A stretch of 64,000 nucleotides of DNA from NCBI RefSeq assembly GCF_001724715.1, contig NZ_MEFG01000027.1, positions 64,914-128,913 of the forward strand, given 5' to 3'. Every line of letters begins with the position of its first letter. The first letter of the stretch is position 1. This document shows positions 34,980-42,763 of this stretch, one piece after another. This DNA is from Sphingomonas sp. SCN 67-18. GTDB lineage: Bacteria > Pseudomonadota > Alphaproteobacteria > Sphingomonadales > Sphingomonadaceae. Made by a program: the position numbers and the translations under genes. A model generated the notes under the pieces. It saw only the letters and a program-made list of their open reading frames with translations. It searched no databases and was not told the origin of the DNA.

Positions 34980-35150
34980 GGTTTGCGCGCCCTCCGCGCG
35001 CCTTTTCGCCCCTTCAGCTCATCGCCCGTCATGACCGGCTGCGGAACGATTTCCGCGGCGGCGCGTAAAAACAGCCAAGTTGGCGGGCTGTCGCGCCCAT
35101 TGGATCGGCGCGGCACCGGCCTTTTGGCTCGATGACCGACAGGATTCTGC

Positions 35151-35870
35151 ATGGCGCGACACGCCCCGATCTCTCTCCCCCTATCGACGAGCGGCATGCT
35201 GGGCATATTGCTGTCAGCCTGCACCACCTCGCGCGCGCCGCCACCCGTGGCGCCACCGCCGACAAACGGGGCGAGCGTGGAGCTGCTGCCGGCGGATGCC
35301 ATCCCCACCGCCTGGGAGGAAGTGATCACCCCGGCCGACAAGGATCGCCTCGCCCGCACCGAACAGGCGTGGAGCGAGGCGCTGGCCGAGGCCCGGCAGG
35401 CCGGCTTCAGCGCGGACATTGCGGGGGAAGGGCCGTTGCTTGACCCCGCCGTCGCGCTTCCCCGCCCCGCGCCGCCGCCCGGCCCCTATATGTGCCGAGT
35501 GGTGAAGCTTGGCATTCCGGCGGCGGAGGCGCGCAGGCGGGGCCGCGCCTTTGCCGCGTACAAGCCGTTCAACTGTTATATCGAGGCGGAGGGCGCGCTG
35601 CTGACCATCGTCAAGCAGAGCGGATCGCAGCGGCCCGCCGGGCGATTGTGGCAGGATGGCGAGAGCCGGCTGGTCTTCCTCGGCACGATGGAGCGCGACC
35701 AGGAGGCCGCCCCGCCCGCTTATGCCACCGATGCCGACCGCGACCTTGCCGGCTATGTCGAGCGCGTCGCGCCCTTCCGCTGGCGGCTGGCCATCCCGTG
35801 GCCGCAGCAGGATTCGATCCTCGACATATTGGAGCTGATCCCGATCCCGCCGGAGACGCGCCTCAACTGA
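35151..35870 (+). CDS. DUF4893 domain lipoprotein
   Basis: 239 residues. Lipobox LLSAC (Cys ~24) and Pro-rich linker, then the DUF4893 pattern: WEEVITPADKDRLARTEQAW, YMCRVVKLG, FNCYIEAEGALLTIVKQSGS, GRLWQDGESRLVFLGTMERD and RWRLAIPWPQQDSILDILEL. Two Cys likely form a disulfide. Function unknown; periplasmic or outer-membrane anchored. Confidence 0.85.
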   Translation: MARHAPISLPLSTSGMLGILLSACTTSRAPPPVAPPPTNGASVELLPADAIPTAWEEVITPADKDRLARTEQAWSEALAEARQAGFSADIAGEGPLLDPAVALPRPAPPPGPYMCRVVKLGIPAAEARRRGRAFAAYKPFNCYIEAEGALLTIVKQSGSQRPAGRLWQDGESRLVFLGTMERDQEAAPPAYATDADRDLAGYVERVAPFRWRLAIPWPQQDSILDILELIPIPPETRLN

Positions 35871-36014
35871 CGGCCCGGGCCGGATGGTCGGGAAATGGCG
35901 GCGCGAAAATGACGGCCTTTCGCAACCCGCAGCGCAGCGTGCCCACCGCATTTGAGCGCGGCAATCGCGGAAGGCCGCCTTCTACAGCCCGGCGGGACTG
36001 ATTGGCGCCGGGCC

Positions 36015-36164
36015 TTATGGATGGTGGTCTGCCGACGCGCCACCTACCGACGCGCCACCCACGGACACGCCGCCATAGGCATGGCCGCCGTCGGTCGCGC
36101 AGCCGGCCAGCATGACCAGCGCCAGCAGGCCGAGCAGCGCATGGGAAAAGCGGATTGCGGGCAT
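36015..36164 (-). CDS. 49-residue lipoprotein with VGGAS repeats
   Basis: MPAIRFSHALLGLLALVMLA then a lipobox ending in Cys 22 (LAGC) and a short mature peptide built from GGVSVGGASVGGASAD. An excellent ribosome site, GGAGGAAGATC, sits directly before the ATG. The mature part is encoded by three 15-base repeats (36032-36076). Function unknown, possibly a small membrane-anchored peptide of the entericidin kind (weak comparison). Confidence 0.75.
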   Translation of the reverse strand: MPAIRFSHALLGLLALVMLAGCATDGGHAYGGVSVGGASVGGASADHHP

Positions 36165-36226
36165 GATCTTCCTCCGTTCAGGCGCGCAGCATCGGGCGGC
36201 GGGCTTGAATTGGCGCTGAACCGCGG

Positions 36227-37120
36227 TCAGGCGACGGGCGTGTTGGGCTGGCGGCGGCCATGGCGCACGCCGTCCACCGCATAGATGGCGAGGCCGGTCC
36301 AGATCGCCGCGAAGCAGACGACATAGGGCAGGGTCAGCGGCTCGCCGAACAGCAGCACCGCCTGCAGGAAGATGAGTGTCGGCGCGAGATATTGCAGCAG
36401 GCCCATGGTGGCATAGCGCAGCAGCCGCGCCGCCGCCGCGAACAGCAGCAGCGGCACCGCCGTGACCACCCCGGCCAGCGCCAGCAGCACCGACATGCCG
36501 GGATGCTGGCCGAAGACGAGCTGCCCCTGCCCGGCCAGCCACAGCACATAGATGAGCGCGACGGGGGCGAGCAGGATGGTTTCGACCGTCAGCCCCTCGA
36601 TCGATTCGACCGGGGCGATCTTGCGGAGCAGCCCGTAAAAGGCGAAGCTCAGCGCCAGTGACAGGCTGATCCACAGGCCGGCGGCGGCGCTGGCCGCAAG
36701 TATCGCGACACCGGCGGCGGCGAGCGCGACGGCGAAGAGCTGGGCCGGACGCAGCCTCTCCTTCAGGAAGATCACCCCCATGCTGACGTTGACCAGCGGG
36801 TTGAGGAAATAGCCGAGGCTGCCTTCCAGCACATGATCGTTGGCGACGGCCCAGACATAGATCAGCCAGTTGAGCGCGATGAGCAGCGCGGTGGTGGTGA
36901 GGATCAACATCGCGCGCGGGTTGGTGAAGGCGGCGCGCAACGCGGCCCAGCGGCCGCGCAGCAGGATCAGCCCGGCCATGAAGATCAGCGACCAGAGGAT
37001 GCGCTGGGCGACCACCTCACCCGGCAGCACGCCATCCAGCAGCTTCAGATATAGCGGCAGCAGCCCCCAGCACAGATAGGCGCCGAGGCCGAGCAGGATG
37101 CCCCGGCGAGAATCGGTCAT
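36227..37120 (-). CDS. rarD: RarD-type EamA transporter
   Basis: 297 residues with ten hydrophobic segments in two EamA repeats. The opening SRRGILLGLGAYLCWGLLPLYLKLL and EVVAQRILWSLIFMAGL, and later NHVLEGSLGYFLNPLVNVSMG-like text (here DHVLEGSLGYFLNPLVNV), are diagnostic of RarD. Inner-membrane transporter with unproven substrate. Ends just before a small membrane protein gene reading in the same direction upstream. Confidence 0.92.
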   Translation of the reverse strand: MTDSRRGILLGLGAYLCWGLLPLYLKLLDGVLPGEVVAQRILWSLIFMAGLILLRGRWAALRAAFTNPRAMLILTTTALLIALNWLIYVWAVANDHVLEGSLGYFLNPLVNVSMGVIFLKERLRPAQLFAVALAAAGVAILAASAAAGLWISLSLALSFAFYGLLRKIAPVESIEGLTVETILLAPVALIYVLWLAGQGQLVFGQHPGMSVLLALAGVVTAVPLLLFAAAARLLRYATMGLLQYLAPTLIFLQAVLLFGEPLTLPYVVCFAAIWTGLAIYAVDGVRHGRRQPNTPVA

Positions 37121-37142
37121 GGCAATGCCCAGCTTGCCGCGA

Positions 37143-37364
37143 TCAGAAAATGCCGCCGCCCAGCAACAGGCGGACGACGCCGATCACGATGACGACGAGG
37201 TTCAGGTTCCGCCCCGCATTGCGCGACGACATCGCGCCCAGCGCAAGGCCGACCAGCGCGAAGGGCAGGATCAGCCAATTGCCCCAGCCCAGAAAGGGCA
37301 GGAAGGCGAAAAAGGCCAGAAACAGCGAGAACAGGCCCAGCAGGATGGAAAGGATGTTCAGCAT
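37143..37364 (-). CDS. Small membrane protein, function unknown
   Basis: 73 residues from ATG 37364 (MLNILSILLGLFSLFLAFFA); an in-frame start at 37400 adds only a polar stretch. Three hydrophobic segments: ~1-25, ~28-45 and ~52-72, with a short basic loop (SSRNAGRN). No known domain. Lies between the SOUL gene and rarD, same direction, 22 bases before rarD. Confidence 0.72.
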   Translation of the reverse strand: MLNILSILLGLFSLFLAFFAFLPFLGWGNWLILPFALVGLALGAMSSRNAGRNLNLVVIVIGVVRLLLGGGIF

Positions 37365-37406
37365 GGCGCCCTTATGCCCGGCGGGGCCGCCCGCTTGCAA
37401 GCATCA

Positions 37407-38000
37407 TCACCGGACGGGAATCCACAGTTCGTTGTGGCGCAACGGCCCCGGCACCATCGGCGAACTGTAATAGGCATGCTCGGCCGGCCCGGCCGCGCGC
37501 AGCCCCTTGTCCGATATCCATTGCCTCAGCGCCTCCTCATTGGCGGCGAGGATGCGGTCGTCCGCCTTGCCGGAGAAGCGCAGCACCGCCACCCGCCGCG
37601 CCGCCATTTCGGCGATCAGCACGTCCCCCGGCGGGTGCGGCAGCGTCTTGCGCGTCCACTTGCCGGGCATGATGAAGCGCGTGCGCCAGCCGCCATCCTC
37701 GCCGGCCGGGTCGTGGATCACCGGCGCGGTCATCGCGATCTTTTCCCCGCTGCGCGATCGCGCGCCGATATAATCGGCCAATATGCCGAAGCCCTCGGTC
37801 AGCGCGGCATCGCGCGCGCCATGTGCCACGGTTTCGGCGACGACCAGCATGGGGTAGGCGCGCAGCTCGAAATCGCCGTCCGTCATGATCGTGCGGTGGT
37901 TGGGGCGCTCGGTCGATCGCTCGCGCAGATAGAGGCCGCCCACCGCCGCCCCGGCGACGAGCGCGATGCCGGCCGCCATCCATTTCGCATTCACGCGCAT
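37407..38000 (-). CDS. SOUL family heme-binding protein
   Basis: 197 residues from ATG 38000 behind GGGAG. N-terminal membrane helix or signal (MAAGIALVAGAAVGGLYL), then the SOUL fold: GDFELRAYPMLVVAETV, AFGILADYIGAR-like GFGILADYIGAR, EKIAMTAPVIHD, FIMPGKWTRKTLPHPPGD and AYYSSPMVPGPLRHNELWIP. Binds heme or related tetrapyrroles in characterised members. Probably anchored on the periplasmic side. Confidence 0.9.
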   Translation of the reverse strand: MRVNAKWMAAGIALVAGAAVGGLYLRERSTERPNHRTIMTDGDFELRAYPMLVVAETVAHGARDAALTEGFGILADYIGARSRSGEKIAMTAPVIHDPAGEDGGWRTRFIMPGKWTRKTLPHPPGDVLIAEMAARRVAVLRFSGKADDRILAANEEALRQWISDKGLRAAGPAEHAYYSSPMVPGPLRHNELWIPVR

Positions 38001-38130
38001 CACGCACTCCCTGGTCGATCGGGCGGGATCATGCCACCGGCGCGGCCGCTTGCGAAGAGCATTGATGCCCTTGCATCCACCCGGATGACATGGGAATCCC
38101 GTCACCTGCCCCCGGCGACAAGGATAAGCG

Positions 38131-38697
38131 ATGACGATCAACGGCCCCCTGCTGGTCACCCCGCGCCTGATCCTGCGCCTGCCCGGCCCGGAGGACCTGG
38201 AACCGTGGATCGCCTTTTGCGCCGACCCGCAGACCATGCGCTTCCTGGGCGGCCCGCAGACCCGGTCGGAGGCGTGGCGCGGGCTGTGCACCATGGCCGG
38301 CGCCTGGCACGTCGCCGGCTTTGCGATGTTCTCGGTCATCGAACGCGCCAGCGGCCGCTGGATCGGGCGGATCGGCCCGTGGCGGCCGGAAGGATGGCCG
38401 GGCAATGAAGTGGGCTGGGGCATCGCCAGCGCCTTTGCGGGGCAAGGCTATGCCCATGAAGCCGCCGCCGCAGCGATCGATTATGCCTTCGACCGGCTGG
38501 GCTGGCCGGAGGTCATCCACTGCATCGATCCGGACAACACGCCCTCCATCGCCCTGGCGACACGGCTGGGGTCACGCCTGCTGCGCCCGGTGACGCTGCC
38601 GCCGCCCATCGTCGCCCCGCGCATCGACGCCTGGGGGCAGAGCGCGGCCGAATGGCGCGCGCGCAAGGCTCAGCCCGCGTCCGGCGCCTCGCTGTAA
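38131..38697 (+). CDS. GNAT-family acetyltransferase (RimJ/RimL type)
   Basis: 188 residues. [20 protein letters not shown] at the start and [20 protein letters not shown] (acetyl-CoA site, ~95-115), [19 protein letters not shown] (~130-148) match the RimJ/RimL acetyltransferase 3 group. Substrate unknown. Its 3' end overlaps the end of queH by 28 bases on the opposite strand. Confidence 0.9.
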   Translation: MTINGPLLVTPRLILRLPGPEDLEPWIAFCADPQTMRFLGGPQTRSEAWRGLCTMAGAWHVAGFAMFSVIERASGRWIGRIGPWRPEGWPGNEVGWGIASAFAGQGYAHEAAAAAIDYAFDRLGWPEVIHCIDPDNTPSIALATRLGSRLLRPVTLPPPIVAPRIDAWGQSAAEWRARKAQPASGASL

Positions 38698-39332
38698 TAA
38701 AGCTCGCCGATGCGGATCTCGTCGCGCCCCTGCGCCACGCGGTGCGCGTTGGTGTCGCGCAACGAATAGACGCAGCCGCAATATTCCTGCTGGTAGAATT
38801 GCTCGCGCTTGGAAATCTCGATCATCCGGGATGATCCGCCGCCCTTGCGCCAGTTGAACGTCCAGTAGCTGATCCCGTCATAATGGGCCGCCGCGCGCTC
38901 GCCGCAATCGTTGATCTGCGCCATGTTCTTCCAGCGCGAAATGCCGAGCGAGCTGGTGATGACCGGAAAGCCGTTCTCATAAGCGTAGAGCGCGGTCCGC
39001 TCGAACCGCATGTCGAAACACATGGTGCAGCGTATGCCGCGTTCCGGCTCATGCTCCATGCCGCGCGCGCGGGCGAACCAGTTGACCGTGTCGTAATCCG
39101 CATCGACGAAGGGCACGCCATGCTTTTCGGCGAAACGGATATTCTCCTCCTTGCGGAGCAGATATTCCTCCCGGGGGTGGATGTTCGGATTGTAGAAGAA
39201 GATGGTGTAATCGATCCCGCTCGCGGTCATCGCCTCCATCACTTCGCCGGAACAGGGCGCGCAGCAGCTGTGCAGCAGCACCTTGCCCTCGCCGCCCGGC
39301 GGCACGAGAATGGGGCGGTCGACAGGGGTCAT
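38670..39332 (-). CDS. queH: Epoxyqueuosine reductase QueH
   Basis: About 220 residues from ATG 39332 (an upstream in-frame start at 39377 lacks homology). Adjacent Cys in [17 protein letters not shown] (~20-30) are the QueH/DUF208 signature; further conserved parts are [53 protein letters not shown] and [12 protein letters not shown], giving the cysteines for 4Fe-4S binding. Catalyses the last step of queuosine synthesis in tRNA. Convergent overlap with the GNAT gene. Confidence 0.93.
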   Translation of the reverse strand: MTPVDRPILVPPGGEGKVLLHSCCAPCSGEVMEAMTASGIDYTIFFYNPNIHPREEYLLRKEENIRFAEKHGVPFVDADYDTVNWFARARGMEHEPERGIRCTMCFDMRFERTALYAYENGFPVITSSLGISRWKNMAQINDCGERAAAHYDGISYWTFNWRKGGGSSRMIEISKREQFYQQEYCGCVYSLRDTNAHRVAQGRDEIRIGELYYSEAPDAG

Positions 39333-39577
39333 GGCACGGCGTCTCTCGAAAACAGGGCAATGGCGCCGCCCGCCCATATGGGCGGCAGGGCCGCCGCCTC
39401 ATAATCCCTCGCGCCCGTCCTGTCACCGGCGATGAAGGCGGGCAGTCTCGCCGGCCGGCGCCGCCGATCACCGATAATCGTACCAAAATAGAGCAGAGTC
39501 GCGGCCCGGTCCTTTTCAGCACTTGCGCCCGTCATTTCACTTGTTAACGAGATGTTTATCTTAATCGAGGGGTTAAT

Positions 39578-40453
39578 ATGATGAAATTGCATGCTTTGCT
39601 GCTCGCGTCCGCATTTGCCTTTGCCGCCACTTCCGCCGGCGCGCAGACCGTCCACGACACGGATCTGGCCGCGCTCAACACCGGCACCGCCGTCACCACC
39701 ACCACGGCCAACGGCACCACCACCACCGTTTCCGGCGCGCGCCAGAGCGCACCCGTCACCACCGGCGCATGGCAGCAGGCCAATGTCGGCGGCGGCGCCA
39801 CCGTGGGCATCACCAGGGATTATGCCCGCAACGGCAATGGATCGGCTTACTTCGCCACCACCGACGCGGGCAGCAAGGCCGACCTGCAATATTATTTCGC
39901 GGCGCCGGTCGCCCTGTCGTCGCTGAACAGCGTGTCGTTCGACTGGTATCGCGACGGTGCGTCCACCGCCGGGGTGCTGTTCGCGCCGGTGCTGCGCTTC
40001 GACATCTTCAAGACGGGCGAATTCGCCGGATCGCTGGTGTTCGAGAATTATTATCAGGGCGAGGTGAACGCAGCGACCGACAGCTGGACCACGCTGACGG
40101 CAACGCTGAACAGCGGCGACATCTGGGCCACCAACGCCAAGCTTGGCCCCACTTTCGCGGCGGCGAACGGCGGCGAAAAGACGTTCCAGCAATGGCTGGA
40201 CGACAATGGCAGCGCCGAACTGACCGTCTATGGCGTCAGCATCGGCGTCGGATCGGGCTGGAGCGGCGCCTTCACCGGCGCGGTCGACAATGTCGCGTTC
40301 AACTTCACCAACGGGCCGAGCGCCAACTTCAACTTCGAAGTGGCGGCCGGCGTGCCGGAACCGGCAAGCTGGGCGCTGATGATCGCCGGTTTCGGGCTGG
40401 TCGGCGGCGCGCTGCGTCGGCGGACGGCCAAGCCGGCGACCGTCATCGCCTGA
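39578..40453 (+). CDS. Exported PEPxxWA-CTERM sorting-domain protein
   Basis: 291 residues: signal peptide (~1-22, ATSAGAQ), a Thr-rich stretch (TAVTTTTANGTTTTVSGAR), then a beta-sandwich domain (QYYFAAPVALSSLNSVSFDW, DILFKTGEF-like FDIFKTGEFAGSLVFENYYQ, GSGWSGAFTGAVDNVAFNF) and the sorting tail VPEPASWALMIAGFGLVGGA plus RRR. Exosortase substrate. GAGGGGTTAAT precedes the ATG; a strong terminator follows. Confidence 0.92.
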   Translation: MMKLHALLLASAFAFAATSAGAQTVHDTDLAALNTGTAVTTTTANGTTTTVSGARQSAPVTTGAWQQANVGGGATVGITRDYARNGNGSAYFATTDAGSKADLQYYFAAPVALSSLNSVSFDWYRDGASTAGVLFAPVLRFDIFKTGEFAGSLVFENYYQGEVNAATDSWTTLTATLNSGDIWATNAKLGPTFAAANGGEKTFQQWLDDNGSAELTVYGVSIGVGSGWSGAFTGAVDNVAFNFTNGPSANFNFEVAAGVPEPASWALMIAGFGLVGGALRRRTAKPATVIA

Positions 40454-40475
40454 TCGGCTGGCTTGAGGGTGCAAG

Positions 40476-40508
40476 GCCCCGGCGCGCCACTGGCGCGCCG
40501 GGGCTTTT
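40476..40508 (+). terminator. Rho-independent terminator after PEP-CTERM gene
   Basis: GCCCCGGCGCGCC and GGCGCGCCGGGGC form a perfect 13-bp stem with a 3-base loop followed by TTTT. It also stands before the 3' end of the convergent piuC-like gene. Confidence 0.88.
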
Positions 40509-40522
40509 CAATATGCGGCTTT

Positions 40523-41206
40523 TCAGCAGTCCGCCCAGCGGCGCAGCAGGTTGTGATAGACGCCGGTCAGCTGGATGATCGCGGGATCGCCCTGCCCCCG
40601 GTCGGCCGCGACGGCCTGGATCGCGGTGTCGAGTTCAAAAAGGGTGCGGCGCGCATTTTCGTCGCGCACCATGCTCTGCAGCCAGAAGAAGGAGGCGACC
40701 CGCTCACCGCGCGTCACCGGGGCGACGCGGTGCAGGCTGGTCGCCGGGTAGAGCAGCATGTCGCCCGCCGGCAGCTTGACGCCGTGCGCGCCCATCTGCC
40801 CTTCGACGATCAGCTCGCCGCCGTCATAGCTGTCCGGGTCCGCCAGGAAGAGGGTGGCGGAAAGATCGCTGCGGATGCGGAAATCCGTGCCGCGCTGGAT
40901 GCGGATGGCGTTGTCGACATGGGTGCCGAACGCCTGCCCGCCGGCATAGCGGTTGAACAGCGGCGGATAGACTTTCAGTGGCAGCCCGGCCGCGATGAAC
41001 ATGGCCGACCGGCCGAGCGCGTCGAGCACCATGCGCCCGGCTTCGCGCGCAGCGGGGGAATCCTCGGGCAATTGCGCGTTGCGCTTGGCCAGCGCGGACT
41101 GGTGGCCGGAGGTCGCGTTGCCGTCTATCCATTCGGCCGCGTCGATCAGCGCGCGCAGGCGCGCCACCGCTTCGGCGTCGAGGACGCCGGGTATCGCGAT
41201 CATCAT
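40523..41206 (-). CDS. piuC: PiuC-like Fe(II)/2-oxoglutarate dioxygenase
   Basis: 227 residues (a second ATG 3 bases on gives 226). Fe2OG ligands: His-x-Asp in [11 protein letters not shown] (~100) and distal His in [20 protein letters not shown] (~160), with the 2OG Arg in the same segment; ends with NLLRRWADC. PiuC/PKHD-type hydroxylases are found with catecholate receptors in pseudomonads. Its ATG overlaps the tonB stop (ATGATGA), so it is coupled to it and shares the Fur-like box at 41996. Confidence 0.92.
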   Translation of the reverse strand: MMIAIPGVLDAEAVARLRALIDAAEWIDGNATSGHQSALAKRNAQLPEDSPAAREAGRMVLDALGRSAMFIAAGLPLKVYPPLFNRYAGGQAFGTHVDNAIRIQRGTDFRIRSDLSATLFLADPDSYDGGELIVEGQMGAHGVKLPAGDMLLYPATSLHRVAPVTRGERVASFFWLQSMVRDENARRTLFELDTAIQAVAADRGQGDPAIIQLTGVYHNLLRRWADC

Positions 41207-41940
41207 CCCTGCAGCACGAATGGAATATCGACGATCCCGCGGACCTGCACGGGCTGGCCGCCGCGAATGGTCGGCCGCCATTTCCAGTGCATCACCGCAT
41301 CCCGCGCCGCGCGGTCGAGGCGCCCATAACCGCTGCTCCTGGCAATCCGCACGTCTTCCACGCTCCCGTCCAGCGCCAGCGTGACCGACAGGACCACCGT
41401 GCCCTGTTCGCGGTGCCGCCGCGATTCCATGGGATAGCGCGGCGGGCGGCCGGACACCATCTTGGTCGCCAGATCGTCGACGCCGATGGGCGCGCTCGTC
41501 ACCGGGCCGGGCGCGGCCGACACCACCTGCGCGCGCGGGACGACCGGCGGCGGCTCCGGCGCTGAGACGATGGGCGGCGGCGTGATGACGGGCGTGCGGA
41601 TGACCGGAATTGGCGCGACCACCACCGGCTCGACCGGGACGACCGGCTTTTCCTGCTCGGCCGGCGGCGGCGGCGCCACCTCCGGCGACAGGGTGATCAG
41701 CTTCAGCTCCGAAGGCGGCTTGGGCAGCGACACCACGTGGAACATGACAAGCGCACCGAGCAGGCCGGCATGGACGAGAACGATGATGCCGAGCGCGAAC
41801 CAGTTGGGGCCGCGCCGGCCGGAATAGGCGCCGGGCACAGCGAGGACGGCCGATGATGCCGGCGACATCCACCTGTCCGTCACATAGCTCTCGCCATGAC
41901 CGGCGGGAGGCCGGGAAAGCAGTTCGCTGACCGCGTTCAT
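41203..41940 (-). CDS. tonB: TonB energy-transducing protein
   Basis: 245 residues. A cytoplasmic start, one membrane helix ([20 protein letters not shown], ~50-70), a Pro/Val/Glu-rich periplasm-spanning linker (~85-150) and the C-terminal TonB domain with [20 protein letters not shown] and [20 protein letters not shown], ending WKWRPT...VDIPFVL. Couples proton-motive force to the receptor encoded at 42760. No ExbB/ExbD next to it; an orphan ExbD sits at 31458. Confidence 0.92.
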   Translation of the reverse strand: MNAVSELLSRPPAGHGESYVTDRWMSPASSAVLAVPGAYSGRRGPNWFALGIIVLVHAGLLGALVMFHVVSLPKPPSELKLITLSPEVAPPPPAEQEKPVVPVEPVVVAPIPVIRTPVITPPPIVSAPEPPPVVPRAQVVSAAPGPVTSAPIGVDDLATKMVSGRPPRYPMESRRHREQGTVVLSVTLALDGSVEDVRIARSSGYGRLDRAARDAVMHWKWRPTIRGGQPVQVRGIVDIPFVLQG

Positions 41941-41995
41941 TGGCTGGCCATTTCATCCTTTGTCGATGGTGCGACTCGCCTAGACCGAATACTAA

Positions 41996-42010
41996 TGCGA
42001 ATCAATCGCA
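41996..42010 (-). promoter_or_regulatory. Fur-like box upstream of tonB-piuC
   Basis: Reverse strand TGCGATT-G-ATTCGCA is a 7-1-7 inverted repeat with one mismatch, ending 55 bases before the tonB ATG. It nearly equals the box at 45341 (TGCGAAT-G-ATTAGCA), supporting a shared iron regulator. Confidence 0.6.
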
Positions 42011-42013
42011 CTA

Positions 42014-42763
42014 TTAAGAATGTGCCGGATTCGGCCAGTCCGGGGCGATTTTTCTGAAGGCTGCGATATCGGACGCGGCCAGATAGGCCCGGACCTGCGC
42101 GATGAAGCGCGGCGTCGCCGTTTCGGGAACCCGCGCCAGCCAGGCCAGCGCTTCGTCGTTGCGCCCGGCGTCGGCCAGCATCCGGGCATGGTTGAAGCGC
42201 CCGCGAAAATCGCCGCCTTCCGCTGCCCGCGCATAATAGCCGGCGGCGGTGGCGATATCCGCCTCCACCGCCCAGCCATCCTCATAGAAGCTGCCGATGA
42301 AGTTCAGCGCCTTGGCGTTGCCCATCGCCCCGGCGCGGCGGAACAGGGCCAGCGCCGCCTCATGGTCGCGCGCCACGCCCTCGCCCAGCGCCAGCAGCGT
42401 GCCGAGATTATACATGCCCCAGTCCAGCCCGCGATCGGCCGCCGCCCTGTACCATTCGGCGGCGCGCGCCTTGTCCACCGCGGTGCCCCAGCCGAGATCG
42501 TAGCAGCGCCCGATCATGTTGATCGCCTCGACATGGCCGGCCTTGGCCGCCCGGGCGAACCAGCCCAGCGCGGCGCGCTGGTCCTGCTTCACGCCGGTGC
42601 CGTCGAGCAGCATCTGGCCGAAGCGGGCCTGCGCCTCCGCCACGCCGGCGACGGCGGCCGCGCGAACGAAAGCCGCCACCTCGTCCGGGGGACCGGAGAG
42701 GCGGCGGGCAATCTCGTCGGCGGACAGCGCCGTCAACGCATCGAGGGTGGGCGCGTCGCTCAA
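42014..42763 (-). CDS. Sel1-repeat protein of the siderophore cluster
   Basis: 249 residues with about five Sel1-type helical repeats (for example ARFGQMLLDGTGVKQDQRAA, ALGWFARAAKAGHVEAINMI, RCYDLGWGTAVDKARAAEWY, ALNFIGSFYEDGWAV). Probably a cytoplasmic protein-interaction scaffold. The neighbourhood receptor - Sel1 - PiuC matches the piuA-piuC-PA4516 arrangement in Pseudomonas (from memory). Start overlaps the receptor stop by 4 bases. Confidence 0.88.
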   Translation of the reverse strand: MSDAPTLDALTALSADEIARRLSGPPDEVAAFVRAAAVAGVAEAQARFGQMLLDGTGVKQDQRAALGWFARAAKAGHVEAINMIGRCYDLGWGTAVDKARAAEWYRAAADRGLDWGMYNLGTLLALGEGVARDHEAALALFRRAGAMGNAKALNFIGSFYEDGWAVEADIATAAGYYARAAEGGDFRGRFNHARMLADAGRNDEALAWLARVPETATPRFIAQVRAYLAASDIAAFRKIAPDWPNPAHS

